34,717 nt of DNA, taken from NCBI GenBank assembly GCA_020283715.1, contig JAIQCW010000202.1:1-34717 (forward strand), written 5' to 3'. The translations under genes and the position numbers were made by a program. Positions 18,955 to 29,924 of the stretch are shown in pieces; the first letter of the stretch is position 1, and each line of letters starts with the position of its first letter. The notes below the pieces were generated by a model. It saw only the letters and a list, made by a program, of their open reading frames with translations. It was not told where the DNA came from and made no database searches. The stretch comes from Cytauxzoon felis (lineage: Eukaryota > Apicomplexa > Aconoidasida > Piroplasmida > Theileriidae).

Positions 18955-19250
18955 AATAATTGCAAGTTGTATTAGCGAGAGTAATACGAGAACAAGGACA
19001 TTTCTGATCATTCTCCTCACATATCTTTAACTCTTTCGCAACTGTTTTAAATACTTTCACTAAGCATGGACATAATGTATCCGAGTCACTTATTGGATTG
19101 GTATGTTCATTACTGTCCTTGCCCTTGGGGATTGAGGTGGTGGTACACCACCTATCCTGAAATGATAATTATTACCAACACTATTGGCGTCAATTTTTTT
19201 AGTACCACCGGGATTATTAGGAGGAACAGTATTATCTTCAGTACCAGTAA
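18955..19250 (-). pseudogene. Coding-like fragment with Cys-rich segment, frame broken
   Basis: On the minus strand two open stretches follow each other in different frames: one near 19250-19145 (VTGTEDNTVPPNNPGGTKK ... GNNYHF), one near 19145-18950 (KGKDSNEHTNPISDSDTLCP, CLVKVFKTVAKELKI, CEENDQKCPCSRITLANTTC). No intron that restores the frame was found, and the second stretch runs into repeat R14. It may be a truncated gene, a pseudogene or a gene with a splice I missed. The composition (Gly/Asn/Thr-rich, paired Cys) resembles secreted lineage-specific proteins, like its divergent neighbour at 19406. Confidence 0.35.
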
Positions 19251-19405
19251 CTATAGTTCATGTTAGTAGTTAAATACTATATATATTATAATAATAATTT
19301 ATATAAATACATCAACATCATTCTATAACTATACTTATTTCTTCAATTGTATTAATATGTGAGTGTATATTATATTCATGTATATATCTTCAATTGACAT
19401 TAGTA

Positions 19406-20152
19406 ATGCGAAAAATTATAGTGTATTCGCCCTATATTAATGGGGTATATGAGGTTATTATTTTTTTACCCATATATATTAAAACCTGGTATAAACGTGA
19501 GAGGATAGGAGCCACCAATAATTATACATGGAGAGATGACTCCGGTACTTATAATGGTAAAAATCCAAACCAAATTTCCGAATTTGCAAGTAACCTCACG
19601 ACAATTAAAGGTGACCTTAATCCTAGTGGTGGTAATCCAGATACAGGTTATACTCCATTGGGATACATTTTAAAATTGGATTATAGACCTGCAGGTACTC
19701 AAGGTATTTCGTATATAACAGGTAATAGTAATACTCCTTCTAATAGGGTAATTACTGTTGAGAAGAAGGATAATACTTCTGCCGCTGGTCAAGTACCTTC
19801 AGGATATGTAGCATATAAACACAGTCCTAATACAACTATTAGTACAGTTACTATAAAGCATAATGGAAGTGATGTTCCAGGACTTGTAAATTTAAGTGTA
19901 AATATTGGAACTAGTACTCCATTATGGGTATATTATCAGGAGAAGGATAGTCAACCTATTATCGAGAAACCATTATTGATATATGTTAACTCTGGTAATG
20001 ATACATGGTATCATAGAGGTATGAAATGGAAAACAACTACAGATGTTACAGGAAATCCAAATGATACCAGCGGTACTAATCCTCCTAGAGGTCATGATAC
20101 TGAACTTAATAACATACATATAAAGTTGTTAAATTTTAAATTACAATTTTAA
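19406..20152 (+). CDS. Lineage-specific repetitive beta-rich protein (Theileria equi-type family, tentative)
   Basis: About 248 residues from ATG 19406. An in-frame TTG twelve bases upstream is not a likely start. The N-terminus (MRKIIVYSPYING ... VIIFLPIYIKTWYKRER) is hydrophobic and may be a signal or anchor; alternatively a 5' intron has been read through. The rest is Gly/Thr/Asn/Pro-rich with motifs such as YILKLDYRPAGTQGISY, VPSGYVAYKHSP and PLWVYYQEKDSQPIIEKPLL. That pattern recalls tandem-domain hypothetical families of Theileria equi. This is a memory-based impression, not a search result. GC content is higher than in the housekeeping genes nearby. It has one domain-sized unit, so it may be a short or partial member. 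It ends about 50 bp before repeat R15. Confidence 0.55.
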   Translation: MRKIIVYSPYINGVYEVIIFLPIYIKTWYKRERIGATNNYTWRDDSGTYNGKNPNQISEFASNLTTIKGDLNPSGGNPDTGYTPLGYILKLDYRPAGTQGISYITGNSNTPSNRVITVEKKDNTSAAGQVPSGYVAYKHSPNTTISTVTIKHNGSDVPGLVNLSVNIGTSTPLWVYYQEKDSQPIIEKPLLIYVNSGNDTWYHRGMKWKTTTDVTGNPNDTSGTNPPRGHDTELNNIHIKLLNFKLQF

Positions 20153-20199
20153 TATCCAAATCATACAAATACAATCGGATATTATTATTCAAACACACA

Positions 20200-20584
20200 C
20201 CACTCGAAGTCTAACCGACGACCGTTAAGTCTAGGTCTAATCCACATCTCTTCATCAACTAGGCGTTCCACCTGAGGTCGTTCCACTGGGCGTGGTGCCT
20301 CTTCTATTTACTTCCCCCTCCGCTTCCCTGAGATCAGCTGCGGGTAGTCCACTTGAGGTTACATCAAACACATCCTTAGCACCATCTTCCATCATTCCCA
20401 TGATGGATGATCCATCACTGCCTTCTCCACTGCCACGATCTCTGGGAGTGGCATTACTCTTTAGAGATAAGTAATTGGATGAAGCCTCCACGGCGAGTGG
20501 AAGACAAGGATAGGACCTCAAGTGGAACGGAAACTGGATAAGAGGTTGGAGTGGAAGACGAGTAGGAATGTAACCTCGGGTGGA
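20200..20584 (-). repeat. R15: modular palindromic repeat, 3' of TAF1
   Basis: Core on the minus strand (GCCACGATCTCTGGGAGTGGC at about 20431-20452). It carries the 65-bp module shared with R1 and R12 (about 20355-20420). Multiple end-like motifs at both sides (CCACCTGAGGTCG, CCTCAAGTGGA, TAACCTCGGGTGGA) suggest nested copies. It stops 10 bp before the TAF1 stop codon. Confidence 0.88.
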
Positions 20585-20593
20585 TTGTTTGCA

Positions 20594-23500
20594 TTACAAT
20601 CGTTCGTTTGGATTTTTTAAATTTAATCTTTTGGCTTTATGTTCATTGATCCATTGATCGAGTATATGTGTGGGTAGGTGTTGTGATAGCATTTGTTGTA
20701 ATCTTTGAATGATATCATCTACGAGTACTTCGCTCATATCTCTGAGCCATGCATTGGGTGAATTTTCTGAATTGAATTGTTTACAATTGAATTCGATGAG
20801 TGCTAGATCATTAAGGAATTGTGTAACATTTTTATAGCATTTGGTTTTGATTTTGACTTTAAGTAATGCGATCCACATGGGGTTTTTGATAATTTTATAA
20901 TAATTTGGAGCGATAGATTCTGGTACTCTTGATATGAATGGTTTATATCTAGATTCTTTTTCAGTCATTCTTAATACTTTGGATATGATTTTCATAATAA
21001 TATCAAGATTATTAATATTATCATTATCATCGATAATTTTTTCATTATTTTTAAATGATTTTCTTCTTCTAATAAATGATGAGACATCATCTTGTAATTC
21101 ATCATCTATATCAGAATTGATACGATTAATGATACGTTTTTTACTTTCAAATGTATTAAGATTATTTAAGATCCAATTAGTAGTATCTTTATCTAATGCA
21201 TTAGTACTAGCTATAATTTCACCATCACTAGATTCAGAATCACGAAATGGTCTTCTACCAGGTCCAGTTCTAATAATAGGTACATTAGTAGTAGGATGAT
21301 ATGTATCATGTTTAACTTTATCACCACGATATAATGGACATTTAGGATTTGATGCAATATGTCCTACTTGTCCACATGATCTACATATACGTTTACCAGT
21401 ACCATGTGTACCTATAATTAATTCTGTTGGTAATATAGCTTTATTTTTAATTGAACATTCACGACGCCATTTTAATATTTTTTTTATATTATCTTCACCA
21501 TATATAAATACAGCACGTTCATTACTAAATGGTTCTGTAGGTGATTTTCTACTTTGTCTTAACCACATAACACCTGGTATAATTTTTAATTTACTATCTT
21601 CATTTATTAATTCTTGTTCACTAATACAATTATAATTTGTTCTTAATTGTCTTAATATTTCTAATTCATGTATATCTATATCTTCATCTACATCTACATC
21701 ATCTGTTATTACTTGTTCTAATTCATCTCTTGTATCACCACATCTATTATCATTATTATAATCTATAGCTTCTAATAATGCATCTGTTACTTCATCATCT
21801 GATATTTCTGGATCATCTGGTTGTAATGAATTACGTTGTCTTAATAATATATTATTTAATTTTTTTTGATATTCTTCTGGTGGTATTCTCCATCTATTAT
21901 CACCATCTATTATTATATTACTACCAAATCCATCCCTATATTGTCTTACTAATGCTACCTGATCCCATCTAGGTAATGTTTTTATTACAGATTCTGATAC
22001 ACCATATTTTAATAATCTTCTAGCTAATTCATCCATTGATAATTTTCTTAAATCTTCACCTATATTATTCTCATCTTTAACTTGCCTCTTTAATAAATTT
22101 ATACCCTCACCTCTACCACCACTAGGATCACCATAACCATATAATGCAAATTGTGCTGTATCTTTATTATTCAATACATATCTAGCATCTCTAGTTATAT
22201 TCCATGGGGTCAATTTCAATAACTCTTCAATAAATTTTATTTGTGGGGATATTATACGTTTATCTAAGTGACCATAAATAGAGCATTGTATAGTTATATC
22301 AAATTGTTTCAATTCCTCTTCTAATTTATCACCAACTATACCTCTAGCTTCAAGACGTTTTGAATAACTATTCTTTAATTCTTTACGTCTCTTCTCTGAT
22401 GATTGTAATCTTTGATGGAATTGTTTCTCTTCTTGATGTAATTTCGTATATACAGCACCTATACGATCAGGATTCTTAAGTTTCAATATACCACAACCTT
22501 TCAATCTATATCTACCATATCTAGTACTCTCTAATGAACATATAATCTCTGGCTTTATAGTAGAATGAATCATCAATTCTAAAGCTTGTGGCCTTGTACT
22601 AAATATGGGATTACTTTCTAATTGTTTAAGTACATGACCAATTTCCTTCTCAGATATAGCAGGATAAAATTTTCTACAAGCCTCCTTACGTAAATGCTTA
22701 CTATCCATAATATTACCTATCATTATAGATTTTAATGCCCAAGCTTTCAATAATAATTTGACATCTTCCTGATATTGTTTAGAATTAGGTGAATATATCT
22801 CTAATTTTGGCTCACATTGACCAACAGTATATACTATAATACCATCTTGCCATAATAATGGCCTTAATCTAATAACCATCCTATCTTTATCTATACTCCT
22901 TATCATCAAAAAATCTGTAGTTGTTATATTACTCCTATATATAACATTATTAGGCCTAGGATGTACAAATATAGGAGCCCTATATAATGTACTCTCCAAT
23001 ATAGCCTGACCCTCACCAGATTTTATATTATGCATAATACCAAATAACTCAACACCATCATTAACATTAATTATAGTACCCAATGGACCCAATGATATCA
23101 ATAATTGATCATTATTAGGATTACCATCAACCATTTGATTATTAATATAATTATCTACACGAGATGTCATACCTATATTCGATAATAATAATGGATACTG
23201 CTCAATATATTCTAATAATACAACCCTACAATCATCTATCAAACTCAAATCACTCGAATTTATAATATAATTAGATGGATGATTCATAACACCATCATTC
23301 ATATCATCATCCTTATAATTAGATAATACCATACTCTTCACCAATGGTACCACATGCCATTTACACCATTCAGAAGTATAACCACCCTTCAAATATAATA
23401 AATGAGAATCAAATAAATCCGTTCTAAAATCCAATCTATGAAACCTAGAATAATGCAACTTAGCAGATGAACCAACCAATGGTAATATACCAGTCAAATT

Positions 23501-26500
23501 CCTAGCTACCCTCGTATGAATCAACTCACGCTTATTCATCACTATGTCATCCTTACCTATATATATATATTAATATATATGATGAAAACAATTTAACCCG
23601 AGGTCTTTCCTGCCGTCAGCTCCTTTATTTACCTCCCCCTCCACTTCCCTGAGATCAGCTACGGGTTGTCCACTTGAGGTTATAATCTAATCTCGACGAG
23701 ATAAGGATAAAGTGACGAAAATCACTTAAGTAAGGATATCACAATGAATATGAATTGGAATTAAGTGAGGTTTATTAAATTCAATAGAACCATCAAAGTC
23801 CTCTTCAATGAAGTATTGAGATCAGAAATACATTCATTAATCATTGAGTAATCTTCATGAGTTTCCCCAGAAATTAAGGATTTTCGTGAAATTTTGGTAG
23901 TAAAAATGAAGTTAGTGAATGGACCTCAAGTGGAGACCTCAAGTGGAAGTGGAATACCTGGAAGCGATCTATGGGAATCCGAGGGGAGGTAAATAGAGGA
24001 GCTGTCTGCAAGACGACCTCAGGTGGAAGACGAATGAAGATAGTGATTGGACTTCGGTGTGTATAAGACAAACCTGTATCGTGTGGGTTATTTTTGGCGT
24101 AGACGTCATCGAATGAGTGATTGAGTATTTTGATATAGTCGTAGTTGTTATACATTGTGGATACTTCACAGAATTCTACAACAGAGTCGTATGTGCGGCT
24201 ATTTTCGATGGTATTGTATACACTTTCGATATATTTGAGGCTTTTCCCCATATTAACTAATGCTAATCTTGTTTCTTTTCCTAATGTTTGTAATTTTCTT
24301 CTCCAATATCTTCTAACATCACTTTCTTTACCTTGTAATAATACTTCATCATTATCATCTAGATTAATATTATCATTTAATTCATCACCAACTGCCCCAT
24401 CATCCCCATCCCCATTTACTGATATGTGGTTATCGTCGATAACTTTGGGTGTGATTATATCATCATCTGGTAGTGTAAAATAAATGGTATTATTAGAATT
24501 GAGATCATAAATTAATGAATTGATTAATGTAGAGATTGTATTATCTTTATAATTAAGAATTAATTTCAAATTAGCATTAGCACATGTATATAATTTATTC
24601 ATAATTAATGAATCATCACCTGTTAACCCCATTATATATGATAAATTCTTCCTCATATCATCTATAATGATATTATGGGGTTAAAAAACACTATAAATTA
24701 TTAAAAATACCTGTATTATTATATAATGAACGTCTAGATTGTTCAAATTCAACAAAATCAGAAAATTTAAGACTATGATCTAAATTACGCCTATATTTCC
24801 TCCATTCATAATCAATATCAAAATCATTATTAATTATATTCATAGATATATCATAACTTAAAGTGTGGGGTACCTCACCATAAATTTTATCCCCATAATT
24901 TATAAATTTATTATCTTTAATTATTATATCATTATTTTTATCAATTTTCTTAACATCTATAGATATACCAGATCTATCATTAATATCAAAATCAAACTCA
25001 TCATCCAAATCTATACCACCATCCGATAATAAACCATCAACCAACTCCTCCTCCAAATCATCTATAATATCATCCACTCCACCTGATGTCGTTCCTTTCC
25101 ACTCGCCGTGGAGGCTTTCTCTATTTATCTCCCCCTCCGCTTCACGTAGATCAGCTGCGGGCTCACTTGAGGTCCAATCCTTACCTTCACTTCCACCTGA
25201 GGTCGTTCCTTTCCACTCGCCGTAGAGGCTTTCTCTATTTACATCACCTCGACTCCCATAGATCGTCTCGGGTTCCACTTGAGGTGCAATACTCTCTACC
25301 TTCATGCCACGATCTCCGGGAGTGGCTATACCGTTTACGGGGAAGTAATTGGAAGAGCTGACGGCAGGATGAAGAGAGGTTGGACTGTTGGTAGATGTAA
25401 CCTCGGGTGGAGACGATATATCTTCATTGATATTCCAGAATGAGAGTGAATCTGTGTATTGATGAACATGGTATAATTTCGACATACTATTTTTATGGTG
25501 TAGAAATGTATGTGGTTGATTTATTGATTGATATGGGTAGAGTTTATCATTATATGATGATAGATATAATATAGCTTGATGTATATCATTTAAATCATTA
25601 TCAATTCCATTATATAATTTCATATCAATTAATTCTTCTTCTATAATAAAAATTTTTATACTTTAAAAATATTAAATTTATTAAACATACCATTTAAATT
25701 ATTTAATAATTCAAAACGATTTATTGTCCATGATATTTCCATATCTTTAATATATTTTTTCGATTGTATAATATTTAAATTATTATCATGGGGTTTATTA
25801 TCTACATCATGGGGTTTTTTATCATTTATAGTGCTAATCCCCATAATATCTAAATTATCTTTTGATTTAGTATTAATGATATGATCATTATCTAATTTGA
25901 ATTGGCTTTTATTTCTTTGTAATTTTTTTTTCCAAGTTTTTAATTGACATGTTTCACGTATTTGTACAGATGTGGGTATAGTTTTAATATGATCGACAGC
26001 ATCAGAAATTTTACGTTGTAATGTAATTTTATTATTTTGTGTACCAATTTTATTAAAATCTAACATCATTTTATTATCATCTGGTAATGTATGCATAAAT
26101 GGGAATATAGGCATTATACAATTAGGTTGTAATGATTGTATACCATCTTTATTAGATGTATCTACAACATTATCCATCATCATTGGTGGTGGCATATAAT
26201 AATACATTTGCATAGGATTATCTTCATTGATATTATTATCTTTATTATCTGTACTCTCATTATATCCTGGATATTTACCACCCATTATCATATTATTATT
26301 TGGTATAAATGAATTTGGTGGCATCATTTGAAATGGATAATATCCATCCATCATCCAATTATTCATCATCATCGGATCCATCTTACCCATTTCCGTTGAT
26401 GGAGGCTCCGACGAACGAAGATCCGATGATGATGGATCTGAAGAGCGTAGCGATGAAGGAGGTTCCGATGAAGGACGATCCGAACGAGGATCCGAACGAG

Positions 26501-26840
26501 GATCCGAACGTAGTGAGGGAGGTATTTCCGATGAATGAAATGAGGAGGGTTGTTCCGAATGTAATGAGGAAGGAAGTTCCGAATGTAATGAGGATGATGG
26601 ATCTGAAGAACCAAGTGATGAAGGTACTTGTCCTCCATTATTGACATTTGATGACATCGTCCCTCCATTTCCTGATAACATCGTCCCTCCATTACTTCCT
26701 GACATCCCTCTGGAATTGGGACTTGGATTCTTAATGGTAATAGAGTCATTAGATATCTTTACATCATCGTCTTTAACCTCAAAAGATACCTTAACATCCT
26801 TTGATAAGGCATCAACAGCCTTTATATCATCAGTCGACAT
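20594..26840 (-). CDS. TAF1: TFIID subunit TAF1 (DUF3591, zinc knuckle, bromodomain)
   Basis: Largest TFIID scaffold for RNA polymerase II promoters. Four exons: 26840-25691, 25640-24711, 24661-24074, 23556-20594; 1,876 residues, all junction phases agree, the usual TAF1 length. Exon 4 holds the DUF3591 core (LYRAPIFVHPRPNNVIYRSN, TTDFLMIRSIDKD, GQCEPKLEIYSPNS, YGYGDPSGGRGEGI, LLKYGVSESVIKTLPRW). A CCHC-like knuckle follows (CRSCGQVGHIASNPKC), then one C-terminal bromodomain (NYYKIIKNPMWIALLKVKIK ... FNCKQFNSENS). The N-terminal third is low-complexity with Ser/Pro/Arg repeats, Met-rich runs and Asp/Asn tracts. Residues about 460-571 are repeat R17, translated in frame. Introns 1 and 2 are 50 and 49 nt; the third (23557-24073, 517 nt) holds R16. 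The start is ATG 26840 (STDDIKAVDAL). Identity rests on domain order. Confidence 0.9.
23594..24060. repeat. R16: long variant of the repeat in TAF1 intron 3
   Basis: Outer modules are present (CCTGCCGTCAGCTCC, GAGATCAGCTACGGGTT, CCACTTGAGGTT; right half TGGACCTCAAGTGGA, GAGCTGTCTGCAAGACG, ACCTCAGGTGGA). The internal segment 23688-23918 replaces the usual core and matches 16126-16356 in R11, beginning with TCTCGACGAGA. It fills almost the whole intron. Confidence 0.85.
25078..25411 (-). repeat. R17: repeat copy inside the TAF1 coding frame
   Basis: Read on the minus strand in TAF1 frame: PPEVT at entry, SSNYFPVNGIATPGDRG in the core, GPQVEP-like middle (APQVEP), and TSGGVDD at exit. A segment of about 50 bp is duplicated inside it (NRESLYGEWKGTTSGG and NRESLHGEWKGTTSGG; 25083-25135 and 25199-25250). 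No stops, frame kept. Confidence 0.92.
26395..26640 (-). repeat. Ser/Pro/Arg-rich short repeats in TAF1 N-terminus
   Basis: Imperfect tandem units encode PSSLHSE, PPSLRSD, PRSD and SSEPPS-type strings over about 80 residues. They are built from GGATCCGAACGA-like and GAAGGAGGTTCCGA-like units. The sequence is expandable, disordered and of no known function. Confidence 0.8.
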
Positions 26841-27034
26841 TATAAACACAAATTAAACCATTGTAACAAATTATAGGGACACATGGAAAGAAAAAAATTA
26901 ATTATAAATGAAAATAATACATTAATGAAACCCAATTTTAATTTCAAATACAAAAATAAATATTAACAAGACCAGATACTAACCCCAAAAAAAATTTTTT
27001 TTACACAATACAATATAAATATATAAAATGTACA

Positions 27035-27899
27035 CTATAAATTTATTTTATTTATTAAATCATCTAATAATTCATCTTCCATTTTTATCATCTCAATATA
27101 ATCTTCATCAATCTCATGATTATATCTAAAGGTTATAGTTGTTTATTTATGTTTATATATATATATAAATTTATACCCTAATAAATGTAAAATACCATGA
27201 GCTATCAAATAACATAATCTTATATTCAAATCATAAACACTCGATATCCTCTCTGCTACACCCCTACCAGTAATTACTACATCACCCTTCACCTCAGAAC
27301 ATGAAATATTCTTCTTTAAATTATTTATACCTTTTTTCTCATCAATTTCCATTTGATCATGAATATATCCTATTCAAATTATAATGTAAAAATGTGTAAC
27401 ATACTTGGACATAGGAATATCTCACCAAGATAAAGTGAATCAGGTATCTTAATATTAGTTTTATTCAAGTGATATTGTGTCTTTATAAATTTAGGATTAT
27501 TATTTACAGATATCACATCAGTAGATGAATTTTTACCAAATAACTCAATATTCAGATTCTTCATCTCCTCTTCATCTTCTATAAGTAAATCTAAATTAAA
27601 CTCATCTAAACTATATAAAATTAATTTTAATATATAAAAATTAATCTAATTTATACATACGATAAATGTGATTTGTATAATTTAGACACATTTATGAGCA
27701 ATTCCTCATTAATATCATAATCATTCTGATTATTAATTAAAGATACATCAACATCATCTCTATTATTCCAATTATTATAAACTAAATTAACATCTCTCAA
27801 CTTAAATTCAGATGATTGTAAATGTCTAGAAGTATTTGTTAACTTGAATGATGTACAATTTAATAATTGACAAATGGATAATATAATATAAATACACAT
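27035..27899 (-). CDS. ybeY: YbeY-type rRNA maturation endoribonuclease, probably organellar
   Basis: Metal-dependent RNase for 16S-type rRNA 3' end maturation and ribosome quality control in bacteria and plastids. Four exons: 27899-27661, 27610-27405, 27369-27177, 27125-27035; 242 residues, phases exact. Family motifs are in order: SSTDVISV, LYLGEIFL, and the three-histidine metal site HGILHLLGYNHE, whose last part is completed only by the final splice. The N-terminus starts with a hydrophobic stretch (MCIYIILSICQLLNCTSFKL), then an Asn/Asp/Ser-rich linker of about 100 residues. This fits a bipartite apicoplast leader, though the linker is more acidic than usual. Introns are 50, 35 and 51 nt, and none bears a repeat. 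The family is confident; plastid location is inference. Confidence 0.88.
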
Positions 27900-28024
27900 T
27901 AATAAATAACAGTATTCATAATCATTAATTTAATGTCAATATATAAATGATCATGGATATAGAAATGTCTAAGCATTAATTAAAAATTATAAAGTGATAA
28001 GTAATAGAAGGCATAACCCTCTAC

Positions 28025-29520
28025 CTATTCATTATTAGCTAAATGTAAATCAGCCAATGCTAAATTATATAAATGATAAAATAAAATATATTAAATATAC
28101 CAGATACTATAATAAATATATAAATTATACCGATAATAGTTGCGATTACTAATGTGACAAGCCTATAGTTAAAAGATTTATCTAAATTTAATATAAAATT
28201 TCACATACATTTGACGTGTCTCCTCTGATGGTAATATTATACCAATAATTCTCTATATTATAATCATTTCCATCAATTTCATATATAACTTCACCTTTGT
28301 GACGAATGATACACCTATAAATGTGGGATATTATAGAAGAAAATTCTTACATTTCTCAATAGCTACTGCAATTTTCTCATCCTCCAATAATTTATTACAC
28401 ATCGGATAAATCGATGAAACAACCTTCGCACTAATGTATGGCTCTATACCTATAAAATATATACCACCTTCCACCTGAGGTTACAACCATCGTTTCCATA
28501 TCACCTCATCTTTCCACTCGCCGTGGAGGCCTCTTCCAATTACCTCCCCGTAAACGGTAATGCCACTCCCAGAGATCGTGGCGGAAGTGTAGTGATTGGA
28601 CCTCAAGTGGAACCTGGAAGCGATCTACGGGAAGCGGAGGGGGAAGTAAATAGAAGAGCTGACGGCAGGATTGTAACCTCGGGTGGAACGGCGAGTGGAA
28701 AGACGAGGCTTGGAGCAGTTTCAGGCTCCTTCATACTATTCATTACGTTTGTTGGGTATAAATGTACCTTTATTCCATTTGATGACGACGTTGCTTTCTT
28801 GTTTGCAAAAGAGCATGAGTATACCATCGTTACACTTATCGTGGTCTAATTTCCATCTATCTATGAGTTCATTTGCTAATGTATTCATATCTTCTTTTGG
28901 TATTGAGTTTATTATCGCTACACCCATCCTGAATGAAATGTGTATAGGAGAATAGAATTTCAATACCTGAATGGTACATCACCTAGACCTTCGCAATGAT
29001 GAATTGAATTATTCCTCTGTAGAGATAACAATTCTAATGAGATTTTCGTTGTAATTAAAGACACTTTTAAACATACCATCGATCCTATCAGCCTCTGAAG
29101 TCTTTAGCAATTTATCTGAAGTGTGTAAGAGTATTAGTAGAGAGACTATACCTGGATCACATATATAAGACTCTTGTACATTTATGCGATTACAATCTAC
29201 AGGATTAGTAAAAGGATTTGGAAAGTTCTCCAAGGTGACTTGTTTTGTAACCAGTGGTTCATTATAATCCCAAAGATTAGGTGACTCTTCATTAGGTAAC
29301 ATCTCATTCATATCTGAAACAATAATGATAATGATTGAAAGAGAGATATTTTTCATAAAATATTCGTTGTTATAACAGTTGAAGTCCATTTTATACTTTA
29401 AAATTTACCTGGAAGTACACCCAGTTGTAACATCGACACGTTACCCTTTGACGTTACACATTTCGAGAATAGTAGAATACAAGTACAGAAACCCTTAAAC
29501 AACAAGAATAAATTTAACAT
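28025..29520 (-). CDS. TPM-domain (TLP18.3/Psb32/MOLO-1-like) membrane protein
   Basis: Ten exons rebuilt: 29520-29409, 29313-29152, 29115-29077, 29033-28967, 28928-28747, 28449-28351, 28314-28295, 28224-28209, 28181-28101, 28059-28025; 270 residues. A signal peptide opens the protein (MLNLFLLFKGFCTCILLFSK). NPVDCNRINVQESYICDPD begins the TPM domain, which continues with RMGVAIINSIPKEDM, LIDRWKLDHDKCNDGILMLF and IEPYISAKVVSSIYP. A basic linker (KRRHVKYKSFNYR) precedes one C-terminal membrane helix (LVTLVIATIIGIIYIFIIVS). TPM domains are lumenal or extracellular; proposed roles include phosphatase activity and receptor modulation. Intron 5 (28450-28746) carries repeat R18. The last three exons and the 27-nt intron between exons 8 and 9 are the least certain part. 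Confidence 0.78.
28470..28686 (+). repeat. R18: modular palindromic repeat in TPM gene intron 5
   Basis: Left end CCACCTGAGGTTACAACC, right end ATTGTAACCTCGGGTGGA. The CACTCGCCGTGGAGGCC module is near the left end, and a further CGGCGAGTGG lies just past the right end. The core is on the plus strand (TGCCACTCCCAGAGATCGTGGC). It is antisense to the host gene. Confidence 0.9.
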
Positions 29521-29619
29521 TTTCAAAATATAACCATTAATATCTACACATTTCATAAATTACACGTTGTCCTTCCTCAGATAAGTCTACTGCCACATAT
29601 TGACTTACAGACAACTCTT

Positions 29620-29860
29620 CTCCACCGAAGGTCTGATGAAACTATACTTTCCATTGCATGGAGCTCTTCTATTTACTTCCCCTTCCAGCTCCCGTAGATC
29701 GCTTCCAGGTATTCCACTTGAGGTCCGGTACTACTCTTCATTCCATCTACATTTCTACCTTCGCCACGATCTCCGGGAGTGGCTCTACTCTTTAGAGATA
29801 GGTAATTGGAAGGGCCACCACGGCGAGTGGTAAAGAAATGGATTGGACCTCGAGTGGAAC
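29620..29860 (-). repeat. R19: modular palindromic repeat between TPM gene and NOB1
   Basis: Left end TCCACCGAAGGTCTGA (diverged), right end TTGGACCTCGAGTGGA. Core on the minus strand (GCCACGATCTCCGGGAGTGGC). It includes TTGCATGGAGCTCTTCTATT, a module otherwise seen only in R11. It occupies most of the 404 bp between the TPM gene start and the NOB1 stop. Confidence 0.88.
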
Positions 29861-29924
29861 TGCAAGACAAAGAGAGGTGAATGAATATAGAGATTAATTC
29901 AAAAAGTAAATTAATTTGATGGTA

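Noticed and set aside
24691..25640. Separate hypothetical proteins at 23874-24656, 24691-25623 and 25656-26849
   Set aside because: Splice phases join all three to the TAF1 body in one 1,877-codon frame, so they are its N-terminal exons.
28240..28315. Alternative exon with frame RHKGEVIYEIDGNDYN in the TPM gene
   Set aside because: Its phase does not fit the upstream exon. The shorter exon chain gives a continuous frame into a membrane helix, though RNA data are needed.
28523..28849. Independent gene in the open frame through R18 (plus strand)
   Set aside because: The frame is the generic open frame of the repeat plus antisense of the TPM gene. Similar frames occur in R12, R15, R19 and R20.
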